From contig JBCCAA010000001.1 in NCBI GenBank assembly GCA_039815055.1, positions 62,001 to 126,000 of the forward strand: 64,000 nucleotides of DNA. The letters run 5' to 3'. The position numbers and the translations under genes were made by a program. Each line of letters starts with the position of its first letter. The first letter of the stretch is position 1. Below the pieces are notes generated by a model. That model searched no databases. It worked only from the letters and a program-made list of their open reading frames with translations, and was not told where the DNA came from. Below, in pieces: positions 31,840-41,263 of this stretch. The DNA comes from UBA5336 sp039815055 (GTDB lineage: Bacteria > Pseudomonadota > Alphaproteobacteria > Caulobacterales > Hyphomonadaceae).

Positions 31840-33360
31840 ATGGCGAGCTTGGTTGGCGACCTGTGGCGAATGGCCAAGGCCGGTGTCACGCTGGCACGCC
31901 ACGATGTGATTCTGCCCGGCGAGTATCAGGCGAGAATGCCTGCGCCTGCGCGTTGGGCGGGCAAAACGCTTCGGGCCTTCGGCGGTGGCGCCAAGGGCCG
32001 ACCGGGTGAGCGGCTCGCGACGGCGCTGGAAAGCCTTGGGCCAGCCTACATCAAGCTAGGCCAGTTTCTGGCGACGCGTCCGGATGTGTTCGGCGTTGAG
32101 GCCACTCAGGATTTGTCTCGGCTGAAAGACAAGCTGCCACCATTTTCGGGCAAGGCTGCAAAAGACACTCTGGAGACCGAATTTGGCGCCGATGTCGCCA
32201 ACCGGATGTTTCCAGACCTTGGGCCAGCCGTCGCGGCGGCATCCATCGCCCAGGTCCACAAAATCGAGGTTGCGGGTAAAACCAAGGCCGTGAAGATCTT
32301 GCGGCCGGGCATCGAACGCCAGATCGATCAGGCGCTGAGCGCCATGCAACGGGGCGCGAAGCTTGTCGAAACTGCGTCTGCGGACAGCCGTCGCCTTGAG
32401 CCCGTGGCGTTCACGACCACGGTTGGCAACGCGATGGTTCGTGAGCTGGATTTGCGCCTGGAAGCTGGCGGGCTCGATGAAATGGGTGAAATCTCACGAA
32501 AAACAGGCCATTTCATCGTTCCGCAGGTTGATTGGGAACGTACCGGCCGCCGTGTGCTGACAATGGAATGGCTGGACGGCGTGCCCCTCACGGACCCAGC
32601 CGCCCTATCTGCGGAAGACATTGATCCGGTCTCCCTTGCCAACGACGTCACGCGCGGGTTCCTCACCCACGCCATCGTCCATGGCGTGTTTCACGCTGAT
32701 ATGCATGAGGGCAATCTGATGGTTCTGCCGGGCAACAAGCTTGGCCTGCTGGACTTCGGTATCATCGGCCGGATCGGCCTGATGGAGCGCCGGTTCCTGG
32801 CTGAAATTCTGTTCGGTTTCATCCGCCGGGACTATACCCGCATTGCTGAAGTGCATTTCGAAGCAGGCTATGTTCCGAAAGACCAGTCTGTGGGGCAATT
32901 CGCCCAGGCGCTGAGGTCGGTTGGAGAGCCGATCCACGGCAAGGAAGCTGAGGATGTATCGATGGGCCGGCTTCTGCTTCAGCTGCTCGACTATACTCAC
33001 ACATTTGGAATGCGTTTGCGCCCGGAACTCGTGCTGCTGCAGAAAACCATGGTGCAGGTTGAAGGCGTCGCGCGCGCAATAGATCCGGGCCACAACATTT
33101 GGGATGCGGCAGAGCCGGTGGTCGAAAAGTGGGTGCGTGAAGAGCTTGGGCCTGCCGGAGCAGTGAAATTGGCAGCGCGCAATGCGCGTGAGGTGTCAGA
33201 CCGTTTGAAGCGTTTGCCGGATGTCATGGATAAGGTCGAAGCGATGATTGAGGCGGGAGCGCATCAACCCGAGACAGATAACCAACGATTTGCGCCCTGG
33301 TGGGGTTGGTTCGGCTTGATCCTGGGGCTGGGCGCGCTTGCTGTTTGGGGATTGGCTTAA
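31840..33360 (+). CDS. ubiB: ABC1-family kinase-like protein of ubiquinone synthesis
   Basis: 506 residues. The Lys-Leu-Gly-Gln-Phe motif (Tyr-Ile-Lys-Leu-Gly-Gln-Phe-Leu-Ala-Thr-Arg-Pro-Asp), the Ala-rich loop (Val-Ala-Ala-Ala-Ser-Ile-Ala-Gln-Val), His-Ala-Asp-Met-His-Glu-Gly-Asn and Leu-Asp-Phe-Gly-Ile are those of UbiB/COQ8. A hydrophobic C-terminal helix anchors it to the membrane. It supports assembly or lipid extraction for ubiquinone synthesis. Confidence 0.93.
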   Translation: MASLVGDLWRMAKAGVTLARHDVILPGEYQARMPAPARWAGKTLRAFGGGAKGRPGERLATALESLGPAYIKLGQFLATRPDVFGVEATQDLSRLKDKLPPFSGKAAKDTLETEFGADVANRMFPDLGPAVAAASIAQVHKIEVAGKTKAVKILRPGIERQIDQALSAMQRGAKLVETASADSRRLEPVAFTTTVGNAMVRELDLRLEAGGLDEMGEISRKTGHFIVPQVDWERTGRRVLTMEWLDGVPLTDPAALSAEDIDPVSLANDVTRGFLTHAIVHGVFHADMHEGNLMVLPGNKLGLLDFGIIGRIGLMERRFLAEILFGFIRRDYTRIAEVHFEAGYVPKDQSVGQFAQALRSVGEPIHGKEAEDVSMGRLLLQLLDYTHTFGMRLRPELVLLQKTMVQVEGVARAIDPGHNIWDAAEPVVEKWVREELGPAGAVKLAARNAREVSDRLKRLPDVMDKVEAMIEAGAHQPETDNQRFAPWWGWFGLILGLGALAVWGLA

Positions 33361-33803
33361 ACGTCAGGCCGCCAGTCAGGAGGGGCGAGCTCAAACCCGT
33401 CGAACGAAAACGCCGGCGCGACCGTGCAAGACACCAAAGTCCAGGCGCCTAGGGATTCCGCCGTTTGCCAATGCCCGACCGGCACGATGACCTGGAGTTT
33501 TTGACCAGACCTCAGTTCAGGACCCAGCTGAACCGGCGTGGCGCCTATGCCTTCGGGTGTTGAGAGTGTCAGCGCCAGAGGTCCGCCTGCGTGCCAGAAC
33601 CAGGCTTCATCGGCGTCAACTTTGTGCCAGGCAGATACCTCATCGGCTTGAAGCAAGTAGTAGATCACCGTCAGGGCGCCGCGTGCCCCGTCCAGAACCG
33701 GAGAGCGAAACGTCTCCGCATAGTGCCCGCCTTCCGGATGGGGCTTCAGTCCCAACATCCGGATGATCTCGCCGGCTCCCAGATCGCCGCTGATGGCCAT
33801 CAA
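33357..33803 (-). CDS. DUF985 cupin-fold protein
   Basis: 148 residues. Leu-Lys-Pro-His-Pro-Glu-Gly-Gly-His-Tyr-Ala-Glu-Thr-Phe, Ile-Tyr-Tyr-Leu-Leu, Trp-His-Lys-Val-Asp-Ala-Asp-Glu-Ala-Trp-Phe-Trp-His and Gly-His-Trp-Gln are the conserved blocks of the DUF985 cupins. Substrate is unknown; the histidines could hold a metal. It overlaps gloB by four bases, so the two are coupled, and its end overlaps ubiB. Confidence 0.88.
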   Translation of the reverse strand: MMAISGDLGAGEIIRMLGLKPHPEGGHYAETFRSPVLDGARGALTVIYYLLQADEVSAWHKVDADEAWFWHAGGPLALTLSTPEGIGATPVQLGPELRSGQKLQVIVPVGHWQTAESLGAWTLVSCTVAPAFSFDGFELAPPDWRPDV

Positions 33804-34603
33804 AAGCGGTCTTTGCGTCCACGGATCTCGGCGAAGGTGGCAACGGTGTCACCCGCGTGCCCCATGGCGGCCTGCAGCTCCGGCACGTCAGCGCGCAGGA
33901 ACGGATTTGTGTCCAGTTCACGTGATAGCTGGATCGGGACGGTTCGCTCCCCGCGGGCGCGTTTGTCGTCAATTTCGCGAATATAAGCCTGAAGAGCGGT
34001 GTTTTCAGGTTCGATGGTTTCAGCAAACCGCGCATTTGCCTGGGTGTACTCATGGGCGCAATACATCGTGGTGTCCGCCGGTAGAGCCTTCAGCCGTGAC
34101 AGGCTCTCCCACATCATGTCCATCGTGCCTTCAAAGACCCGGCCGCACCCAAGCGCAAAGACCGCGTCACCAACAAAGGCGGTAGACTGATCAGGCAGGT
34201 GAAAGGCGATATGACCCAGAGTATGGCCAGGCACGTCGACCACCTTGGCTGTCAGGCGTCCAAGTGCAACCTCATCCCCACCGGAAACAGGTTGTTCAAG
34301 GCCTGGAATTTTATCCGCCTCGCCCGTCGGGCCGATGACCTTGCAGGCTGTGGCGTCTTTGATCTTCAGGTTTCCGCCAGCATGGTCTGGATGCCAATGT
34401 GTGTTCCAGATCTGGGTGATGGTCCACCCCAGTGCAGCAGCTTCTGCGAGGTAGACGTCGGCGTCAGGCGTATCGATGGCGGCGGTCTCGCCGGTTTCGG
34501 TATCATGGGCCAGAAAGCCGTAATTGTCGTTTAGACAAGGAAATTGATGCACTTTCAGCACTATATTACTCCCAGGCAGGTGCAGCGAAGGCTGTACATT
34601 CAC
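33800..34603 (-). CDS. gloB: hydroxyacylglutathione hydrolase (glyoxalase II)
   Basis: Up to 267 residues; a GTG about 14 codons in (before Leu-Lys-Val-His-Gln-Phe-Pro-Cys) would match the usual ~255-residue length better. Asn-Thr-His-Trp-His-Pro-Asp-His-Ala-Gly-Gly is the metallo-beta-lactamase zinc motif, with Val-Pro-Gly-His-Thr-Leu-Gly-His and Cys-Ala-His-Glu-Tyr-Thr later. It hydrolyses S-lactoylglutathione in methylglyoxal detoxification. Confidence 0.92.
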   Translation of the reverse strand: MNVQPSLHLPGSNIVLKVHQFPCLNDNYGFLAHDTETGETAAIDTPDADVYLAEAAALGWTITQIWNTHWHPDHAGGNLKIKDATACKVIGPTGEADKIPGLEQPVSGGDEVALGRLTAKVVDVPGHTLGHIAFHLPDQSTAFVGDAVFALGCGRVFEGTMDMMWESLSRLKALPADTTMYCAHEYTQANARFAETIEPENTALQAYIREIDDKRARGERTVPIQLSRELDTNPFLRADVPELQAAMGHAGDTVATFAEIRGRKDRF

Positions 34604-34620
34604 AAGTATAGGCGCGCAAA

Positions 34621-35397
34621 GTGCGACAGGACAGCATTACCATTGAGCGATTTTACAACGGCCGCCTCGGCGTGGCTGCCGGGCGCGTGCTGTCCGGGCG
34701 AATTGTCGACCTTTGGCAAGACTTGACTGGTTTGTCTCTTCTTGGTTTGGGCCACCCGTTTCCAGCGCTGGATCCCTTTACCGCCCAGGCAAAGCGAACC
34801 GTCGCGGCCCTGGGTGAAGACGCCGGCCAGGTGCGATGGGACGCTGCCGATCGAGGAAACTGCGTGGTTGTTTCGCCAGAATCGCGGCTTCCGTTTACCG
34901 ATGGCGTTTTCGACCGAGCCATACTGCTCCACGCCATGGAGGATGCCGCCAGCCCGCGCGCTCTGTGCCGGGAGCTTTGGCGGGTCATGGCCCCAGAAGG
35001 ACGTATTGTCGTCGCAGCGGCCAACCGCCGCGGTCTTTGGGCCCGCGCCGAACGCACGCCTTTCGGTCATGGCCGGCCTTGGACGTTGCGCCAGCTGTCG
35101 AGCCTGCTGGGCGACAGTCTGTTTCAGGTGACCGCCAGCACGCATGCCCTTTACATGCCGCCGATCAATGTGTCGGTGATCACAGGTGGCGCAGATGGTT
35201 GGGAACGCGCCGGGCGAATGGTCATGCCCGGGCTAGGCGGTGTCGTACTCGTCGAAGCGGTCAAACGCCTTTACATAGAGCCAGGCGGGGGCGCTGTTGC
35301 ACCGGCTGTTGTAGCCGCACAAACCCGTAAAACAGCGGGCGCCATGACGAGCAACCTGTCCGAAGCTGCAACAGATACTGCAGAAGACACGCCATAG
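34621..35397 (+). CDS. class I SAM-dependent methyltransferase
   Basis: 258 residues from GTG. The fold pattern is visible (Leu-Gly-Leu-Gly-His-Pro-Phe-Pro as a motif-I variant, Leu-Pro-Phe-Thr-Asp-Gly-Val-Phe-Asp-Arg-Ala, Trp-Arg-Val-Met-Ala-Pro-Glu-Gly-Arg), as in type 11 methyltransferases. It is divergent from gloB, an arrangement often seen in alphaproteobacteria. Substrate unknown. Confidence 0.75.
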   Translation: MRQDSITIERFYNGRLGVAAGRVLSGRIVDLWQDLTGLSLLGLGHPFPALDPFTAQAKRTVAALGEDAGQVRWDAADRGNCVVVSPESRLPFTDGVFDRAILLHAMEDAASPRALCRELWRVMAPEGRIVVAAANRRGLWARAERTPFGHGRPWTLRQLSSLLGDSLFQVTASTHALYMPPINVSVITGGADGWERAGRMVMPGLGGVVLVEAVKRLYIEPGGGAVAPAVVAAQTRKTAGAMTSNLSEAATDTAEDTP

Positions 35398-35453
35398 TCT
35401 TGATTTTTAGCTCATTTTCAGCGTAGTTTTGTCTCGGGAGTGGAGAAAACGAC

Positions 35454-35798
35454 ATGAAATTGGTCACAGCGATATTTAAGCCGAGCCGCCTCGACGCGGT
35501 GATTGATGCTCTCTCTGAGAAGGGCACAGCGGGCCTGACAGTTTCCGAAGTTCGCGGTTATGGCCGCCAGCAAGGCAAGACGGAAGTCTACCGTGGCGCC
35601 GAGTACGAAGTGCGTCTTTTGCCGAAGGTGAAAGTCGAAGTTGCGTGTTCTGATGACGACGCGGATGGTATCGCTGACGCAATCGCCCAGGCCGCCAATA
35701 CAGGTACGATTGGTGACGGCAAGATCTTCATTCGGGGTTTGGACACCGTCATTCGCATCCGCACCGGAGAGCGCGGCGAGCAGGCGATTACTGGCTGA
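35454..35798 (+). CDS. glnK: P-II nitrogen regulatory protein (stand-alone)
   Basis: 114 residues, canonical P-II: Met-Lys-Leu-Val-Thr-Ala-Ile-Phe-Lys-Pro, T-loop with Tyr51 in Gly-Ala-Glu-Tyr, Gly-Thr-Ile-Gly-Asp-Gly-Lys-Ile-Phe and Ile-Arg-Ile-Arg-Thr-Gly-Glu-Arg. It senses 2-oxoglutarate and ATP/ADP and is uridylylated at Tyr51. No ammonium transporter or glnA follows; the next gene is convergent. The second P-II in the window is the RHH fusion at 23293. Confidence 0.92.
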   Translation: MKLVTAIFKPSRLDAVIDALSEKGTAGLTVSEVRGYGRQQGKTEVYRGAEYEVRLLPKVKVEVACSDDDADGIADAIAQAANTGTIGDGKIFIRGLDTVIRIRTGERGEQAITG

Positions 35799-35806
35799 AC
35801 CGAGGC

Positions 35807-37369
35807 TTATTCAGTGTGTGCGACAAGTCCGGTGGCGCGCCCCATGACATGGAAGACTTCATTCTGTTCCATGACACCGTTCACCAGTTGTGATCCGGGC
35901 CCCCTCGCAAAGATCGCCACATCTTCACCCGCGTGAGTCTCAGACGGCATGGCGACAACCGCCTGTTGGCGGTAGTCGGCTTGTGTCGTGTCGGTATTGG
36001 ACAGGTCAGGGCGCGTGCAGGGCTCAGTAGCGTCGGCTTGCGGAGCACACATGGCGCCAGGACCATTGGCATAGCCGAGGGTTGTGTAGGGTTTCCCATC
36101 GGCGCCGCGTGCTTCCGTCCCGGTGGCATAGACCACTTTGCCAAGGATTGGATTGTTGCGCGCCGGGTATCCGGCCAGTGTCATGGTGTGTGAATGGTCC
36201 GCAGTGACGATGATCAATGTGTCGCTTTCACGGGTCATCTCCAGCGCTGTGGCCACCGCCTGATCGAAGGCATCGGTATCTTCTAACGCCCGCGCCGCAT
36301 TCCCCGCATGGTGACCATGATCGATCCTTCCGCCTTCCACCATCAGGACGTAGCCGTCTTCATGCCTTGAAAGACGGGTAATAGCGGCCCGGGTCATCTC
36401 AGCGATGGAGGGCTCGCCCATACCATCTTCGGCCCGGTCAAGTTCAAATTCCATGTGGGAGGGGTTGAACAAGCCCAGTACCTTTTCGTCGCTGTCAAAG
36501 TTCGTTGCATCGAAACCGGCTTGGGCGAAGATCACACGGTGCCGGTTCGACAGTTTCGTCCACTCGCTGGCCAGGTCCCTGCCGTCCGTTCGGCGGCCGG
36601 TGCCATTTTCAAGTTCTGGGTCAGGCTCGTCGGTGGTCATGAAATGACGGCGTCCACCGCCTAAGGCGATCTCAAACCCGTCTCCGGCCTCCCATTCCAC
36701 AAGCTGGCTAGCGATGTCTCGACAGTCTTCGGGAACGATACCGTCGGGAAAAGCGGTGTTGTCTTCCCAGTCACGACTGGCGCTTTCGGCATAGGCCGAG
36801 GCAGGCGTGGCATGGGTGATCCGCGCTGTGGAAATGATGCCGGTGGCGAGTCCGGCCTCCTCTGCAATTTCGAACAGAGAGTCGGTGCCGTTTCCCTGTG
36901 CGCTGGCGCAATTTCCGAAGCCGGCTTCTGACGTAACACCCAAAGTGCGCACATTCGATTTGACCCCGGCGACCAGTGCCGTGGCTGTGGAGGCGCTGTC
37001 GGACACCTGTCCATCATGGGCGTAGGTCTTTGACAGGGCGGCATTGGGCAGCGTTTCCATGGCCAGGCGAAAGCTCTCGCCGTCCACGTCGCGCTTCTGG
37101 CCGGCGTAAATGCGTCCAGCTGTCACCGTGGAGATGCCCATGCCGTCACCGACGAACAGAATAACGTTATTGGCCTGGCTAATCTCCCCGATGCGGCCAG
37201 CGCGGGCCGCCACAGCCGCCGCCGCAGTCTGATAGTACGTATCGCTAGCCTGTGAGGGCAGGACGGCTGTTCGTTCAGAGTTTGCCTTGGTCAGGTCAAC
37301 GGGTTCCGGCGCAGAGCAGGCGGCCAATCCTGCAAGGCTGGCAGTCAGGCAAAGCAGGGCGAGGCGCAT
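35807..37369 (-). CDS. alkaline phosphatase, lipoprotein
   Basis: 520 residues. The N-terminus has a lipobox (Leu-Ala-Ala-Cys near residue 18), so it should be membrane-anchored in the periplasm. Metal and catalytic motifs of the PhoA superfamily are present: Phe-Val-Gly-Asp-Gly-Met-Gly, Val-Ser-Asp-Ser-Ala-Ser-Thr-Ala-Thr-Ala with the nucleophilic Ser, Glu-Gly-Gly-Arg-Ile-Asp-His-Gly-His-His and Thr-Ala-Asp-His-Ser-His. It releases phosphate from monoesters. Confidence 0.92.
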   Translation of the reverse strand: MRLALLCLTASLAGLAACSAPEPVDLTKANSERTAVLPSQASDTYYQTAAAAVAARAGRIGEISQANNVILFVGDGMGISTVTAGRIYAGQKRDVDGESFRLAMETLPNAALSKTYAHDGQVSDSASTATALVAGVKSNVRTLGVTSEAGFGNCASAQGNGTDSLFEIAEEAGLATGIISTARITHATPASAYAESASRDWEDNTAFPDGIVPEDCRDIASQLVEWEAGDGFEIALGGGRRHFMTTDEPDPELENGTGRRTDGRDLASEWTKLSNRHRVIFAQAGFDATNFDSDEKVLGLFNPSHMEFELDRAEDGMGEPSIAEMTRAAITRLSRHEDGYVLMVEGGRIDHGHHAGNAARALEDTDAFDQAVATALEMTRESDTLIIVTADHSHTMTLAGYPARNNPILGKVVYATGTEARGADGKPYTTLGYANGPGAMCAPQADATEPCTRPDLSNTDTTQADYRQQAVVAMPSETHAGEDVAIFARGPGSQLVNGVMEQNEVFHVMGRATGLVAHTE

Positions 37370-37424
37370 CGATCTGTGTCCTTGGTCTTGTGACGGTTCG
37401 GTCAGGTCTTAGAGCGAAACTATG

Positions 37425-38342
37425 TCACGAATTCGCATCGCCCGGCAAAGACTTGGGTTGCGGTTTGGCAGCGCGGCTTTGCGCGATCAAAACGCCGGTG
37501 AGGATCAGGGCGCCGCCAAATAGCTGCCAGACGTTCAAGGGTTCATCGAACAATTGCCAGGAAATCGATGCTGCGGTCACCGGTTGGACCAGCACCAGGA
37601 CGCCTGCGACGGCTGCTGGCGTTCGACCCAGGCCGAATATGATGAGGCCTTGTCCACCGACTTGCACCGCAACGGCCAGGAACAAAGGCGCCTGAAATCC
37701 GCTTGGCGTCTCTGGAAAGAACGCCTCGCCGGATACCGCAACCATCAGGCATGAAACAAACACCTCAACAACAGTCAGCCAGAATATCGCATCCAGTGCG
37801 TCCAACGACCCGCGGGCTATTTTCGAAAATAGCATATAGCCGGCCACAAGGCAGGCGGCTCCAAGTGCGAGTATATCACCCGAGAGGCTGGCATTTCCAT
37901 CACTCGCTGCCGCCAGAGACAAGAAGCCGGCGCCCGTTAAAGCGATGATGACGGCGACGCCCCAAACTGCGGTGGGCCTTTCTTTCAGGACCAGCCAAGC
38001 CAATAGCCCGACACAGACATTCCCCAGGTTCACCAGGAATGTAGCATTCGCGACCGTGGTGCGCTCCAGCGCCCAATGCCAAAGCCCAATATCAAGTGCG
38101 AAGCACGCTCCGGCAACAACAATTGGCCAGCTTGGCAGAGTTGGAAGCCGCTTTTCGACGCTCACCAACAGCACAAAGAGGATCGGTACGGCGAAGACAT
38201 ATCTCCAGAATGCGATGGCCTGTGCACCAAGTTCATCGAGGCCCAGTCGCAGTCCAATGGGCGCAAACCCGATGCAGATTCCGCCCATCAGAACGCAAAC
38301 CGGCCCGATCCAGCCACGGCTTGTTGTCGCTGAATCGGTCAT
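37425..38342 (-). CDS. EamA/DMT-family permease
   Basis: 305 residues from the ATG that overlaps the gluQ stop (ATGA). Ten membrane helices in two repeated EamA units, with Gly-Phe-Ala-Pro-Ile-Gly-Leu-Arg-Leu, Phe-Trp-Arg-Tyr near the start and Val-Leu-Val-Gln-Pro-Val-Thr-Ala in the second half. These exporters carry small metabolites; the substrate cannot be inferred. Confidence 0.87.
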   Translation of the reverse strand: MTDSATTSRGWIGPVCVLMGGICIGFAPIGLRLGLDELGAQAIAFWRYVFAVPILFVLLVSVEKRLPTLPSWPIVVAGACFALDIGLWHWALERTTVANATFLVNLGNVCVGLLAWLVLKERPTAVWGVAVIIALTGAGFLSLAAASDGNASLSGDILALGAACLVAGYMLFSKIARGSLDALDAIFWLTVVEVFVSCLMVAVSGEAFFPETPSGFQAPLFLAVAVQVGGQGLIIFGLGRTPAAVAGVLVLVQPVTAASISWQLFDEPLNVWQLFGGALILTGVLIAQSRAAKPQPKSLPGDANS

Positions 38343-39169
38343 GCCACCCCTGCCAAACGCCAAATCTCAGATGGCGTTAGGCCGTCATCCCTCAGAGACG
38401 CAAGCGATTTCCCACCGGTACGTTTTGAGAGTTTTTCTTCGTTCTCGTCGAGGACTAACGGATGGTGGCGATAGACTGGGCGCGGCCAGTCCATCAATGC
38501 TTGCAGCAGCGTGTGAATATGGGGCGCGCCGACAAGGTCTTCTCCACGCACGACGTGGGTGATCTGTTGCAAGGCATCGTCGTGGCACGCAGCGAGGTGG
38601 TAGGCGGCGGGGCTATCTTTACGGGTCAGCGCGATGTCGCCGTGTTGCGCAGGATCAGCCGTCAAGGTTTCGAGCGCGCCATCCTGGTCGATCTGGTAAG
38701 ACAGCGCCGAATACAGAAGCACGCCCATTTCCAGTTTCGCGGCGTCCAGGCTGAGACGCCAGGCGAATGCATCGCCGCGGCTGAAACGGTCCAGCTCTTC
38801 TGTCTTGGATAGTGAAGGTGCGCGGACGATGCCGTCCGGAAAGCGCGCCAATACTTCCTGTCGGGTCAGGAAACACCGATAGACGAGGCCGCGTTCTCGC
38901 AACTCCACCACAACACGTTGATAGTCATCCAAATGTTGTGATTGGCGACGCACATCTCCGTCCCATTTCAAACCGAGCCAGGAGAGGTCATCCAGAATGG
39001 CCTGTTCGAACTCCGGTCGGCACCGCGTGAGATCGGTATCCTCAATCCTCAACAGCGCCTCGCCGCCGGCAGCGTCTGCGGCGTTGCGAACATATCTGGC
39101 CGAGGCTGCATGACCGAGATGCAGCGGCCCGGTGGGTGAGGGCGCAAAGCGCGTGCGAAATTCTGTCAT
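38339..39169 (-). CDS. gluQ: glutamyl-Q tRNA(Asp) synthetase
   Basis: 276 residues from the ATG at 39169; earlier starts in frame are not needed. Arg-Phe-Ala-Pro-Ser-Pro-Thr-Gly-Pro-Leu-His-Leu-Gly-His is the class I HIGH region, Leu-Ser-Lys-Arg-Thr-Gly is the KMSKS counterpart, and the protein lacks the anticodon-binding domain of GltX. It attaches glutamate to queuosine in tRNA(Asp). Confidence 0.9.
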   Translation of the reverse strand: MTEFRTRFAPSPTGPLHLGHAASARYVRNAADAAGGEALLRIEDTDLTRCRPEFEQAILDDLSWLGLKWDGDVRRQSQHLDDYQRVVVELRERGLVYRCFLTRQEVLARFPDGIVRAPSLSKTEELDRFSRGDAFAWRLSLDAAKLEMGVLLYSALSYQIDQDGALETLTADPAQHGDIALTRKDSPAAYHLAACHDDALQQITHVVRGEDLVGAPHIHTLLQALMDWPRPVYRHHPLVLDENEEKLSKRTGGKSLASLRDDGLTPSEIWRLAGVA

Positions 39170-39326
39170 GGGCCGGGTTTCTGGTCGCGAAGCCGTCTGA
39201 AAAGACAAGCGTCGAGCATGCTCGTAAAGGGAGCAGTTTGAGAGAATTTCATATGCAAAGAGGTTCCCTGTTGCACTGACCTGTTCGCCTCGTGTATCGG
39301 CAACGTAACCGGAGTCCTCCACGAAA

Positions 39327-40406
39327 ATGCTTGAATCTGACCTCGTAAACCAGATCGCCGCCTGGATGGAGACCAATGTGATGGTCTCAACAGCGCTGGC
39401 AACGATTGGGGCTGCTGCGTTGCTTATCGCCGCGCTTGTGGCCTTTTTCTTTGGCGTGAAGGGCATTGCCTCCTTTTTTGGGTCTGGTGGAGCCTCAACA
39501 CGCACCATTCGCCGTGCGGGACAAGAGCCAGGCTACCGCGTCTTGCTGGGAGAGTTTGATGGTGGCCAGAGCTCTGCGAGCCGGGATATCATCGAACAAT
39601 CCCTGGAAGACCATCTCGCCGAGTTCAGTTTTGGCGCCCAGTTCCGAACGTTTCGGGTCAAAGGTGTGCGCGGGCGTCCCGAAGGCGCAGCGCTTGATGG
39701 TGCACGCAGGCGGCTGAAGAAAACCGGCGCGGACATGATTGTCTGGGGCGCCCGGCAAGGCGACGGTGAAGAGGCCCTGCGGATCTATGGGGTCTCGCGC
39801 GGCGGTTCACGGCTGCCGTCGCAAGCGCATGTGTTCACTCTGCGCATCCCTGGCAAACTAAGGATCTATTCGGAACCAATGCGCCGCGTTGTGGCTTATC
39901 TTCTGGCAAAGAGACTGCAGCCCGCCCTTGGTCGCCCCGAAGCCTTCCGCGCCGAGAAAATTGCCGAACTGGGCGCGACCCTCGATACGCTGCTGGATGT
40001 ATTTGAGGCCGAGGACGGACCCGCCCTGCCAGCTGGTGCCCAACGCGAAGTCGAAACGGACTTCTCCGGCATCACCCTGCATCTTACCGAGTCCGGACCG
40101 CGCCCAGAGTGGATCGACAAGTTGATCGAACGCCGGCGCGCTACGCTTGAGGAGTTGAAGGATGTCCCTGACGCGGAAGCCCAGATCGATGCGCGTTTGG
40201 ACCTCGGCCAGGCCTTGCTAAAGCGAAGCGAGACGGCCTTTGATCCAGTCGGTGTTCGCGAAGCGTCTGTGCATTTGAACGCGGCGATCGATGCGCTGCG
40301 TCAGCACGATACGATCCGGAAGGCACAGCGTGCCAGCGATGGTTTGCAGCGTGCCAAATCCCTGGTGGAAACCCGTCGCCGCTTTGCGGTCAATTTCTCC
40401 GCTTAG
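39327..40406 (+). CDS. membrane-anchored protein of unknown function
   Basis: 359 residues. One N-terminal membrane helix (residues ~22-44), a Gly/Ser-Phe-Phe-Gly turn, then a soluble part with an alpha/beta region (Tyr-Arg-Val-Leu-Leu-Gly-Glu-Phe-Asp, Gly-Ala-Asp-Met-Ile-Val-Trp-Gly-Ala-Arg) and a helical C-terminal half resembling TPR-type pairs. The pattern of a predicted nucleotide-independent sensor-like beta fold after a helix is familiar from adenylate-cyclase-associated proteins, but I do not recognise it. Its end overlaps convergent msrA by four bases. Confidence 0.65.
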   Translation: MLESDLVNQIAAWMETNVMVSTALATIGAAALLIAALVAFFFGVKGIASFFGSGGASTRTIRRAGQEPGYRVLLGEFDGGQSSASRDIIEQSLEDHLAEFSFGAQFRTFRVKGVRGRPEGAALDGARRRLKKTGADMIVWGARQGDGEEALRIYGVSRGGSRLPSQAHVFTLRIPGKLRIYSEPMRRVVAYLLAKRLQPALGRPEAFRAEKIAELGATLDTLLDVFEAEDGPALPAGAQREVETDFSGITLHLTESGPRPEWIDKLIERRRATLEELKDVPDAEAQIDARLDLGQALLKRSETAFDPVGVREASVHLNAAIDALRQHDTIRKAQRASDGLQRAKSLVETRRRFAVNFSA

Positions 40407-41059
40407 CCTGAAACACCTGTTCCAATGGGGCAGCTGACGCCGGTTCCACCGATACCACAATAGCCATTGGGGTTCTTGGCCAAGTACTGCTGATGATAGG
40501 CTTCGGCGAAATAGTAAGCGTCCAGAGGCGCGATCTCGGTTGTGATCGGTTCCCCTCGTCCGGCATTGTTGAGCGCAGCCTGATACGCATCGGCGGATCG
40601 TTTCGCCATTGCCGCTTGCACGTCACTGGTGGTGTAGATCGCCGAGCGATACTGCGTTCCGATATCATTGCCCTGCCGCATGCCCTGGGATGGATTATGG
40701 CCTTCCCAGAAGGTCTTCAGGATCTCTTCATACGATACAACCGTTGGATCAAAGATGATCTGGACCACTTCGGTATGGCCTGTCTTGCCGCTACAGGTTT
40801 CCTCGTAGGTTGGGTTTGGCGTAGGGCCACCTGCATATCCGACACTGGTGAGCCAGACACCGGGCAGTTGCCAGAACATCCGTTCGGCGCCCCAGAAGCA
40901 CCCCATCGCAACATAGGCCGTTTCAAACCCATGCGGAATATCGCCCTGCAGGGGGCGGTCAAACACAAAGTGCGTGTCCGCAGTGGGGATTGCCGTGGGG
41001 CGGCCGGGCAGAGCATCTTGCGCGCTGGGCACGCCTGCGGGCTTATGTGAAAACAACAT
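40403..41059 (-). CDS. msrA: peptide methionine-S-sulfoxide reductase
   Basis: 218 residues. The catalytic motif Met-Gly-Cys-Phe-Trp-Gly-Ala-Glu-Arg, then Gly-Tyr-Ala-Gly-Gly, Gly-His-Thr-Glu-Val-Val and His-Asn-Pro-Ser-Gln identify MsrA. Resolving cysteines are at the C-terminus (Tyr-Cys-Gly-Ile-Gly-Gly and Ser-Cys-Pro). It repairs oxidised methionine in proteins. Confidence 0.95.
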   Translation of the reverse strand: MLFSHKPAGVPSAQDALPGRPTAIPTADTHFVFDRPLQGDIPHGFETAYVAMGCFWGAERMFWQLPGVWLTSVGYAGGPTPNPTYEETCSGKTGHTEVVQIIFDPTVVSYEEILKTFWEGHNPSQGMRQGNDIGTQYRSAIYTTSDVQAAMAKRSADAYQAALNNAGRGEPITTEIAPLDAYYFAEAYHQQYLAKNPNGYCGIGGTGVSCPIGTGVSG

Positions 41060-41173
41060 GGCAGGTTCCGATCAAGACTCCAGTTCGGCAGTGATATGGG
41101 TGCGCGTGCTGTGTTCAGCAAACGCTCCCTTGCCGCGGGCGTTTGCGTCTGTATAAAGCGCGCTTGCCTCAAC

Positions 41174-41263
41174 GGTGAGGTGGCCGAGTGGTCGAAGGCG
41201 CACGCCTGGAACGCGTGTAGGCGGGCAACCGTCTCCAGGGTTCGAATCCCTGTCTCACCGCCA
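41174..41263 (+). tRNA. tRNA-Ser (anticodon GGA)
   Basis: 90 bases with the long variable arm of a class II tRNA. Acceptor GGTGAGG pairs with the strand ending TCTCACC, discriminator G, CCA encoded. The anticodon loop is CTGGAAC with anticodon GGA; the T-loop is TTCGAAT. Confidence 0.95.
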
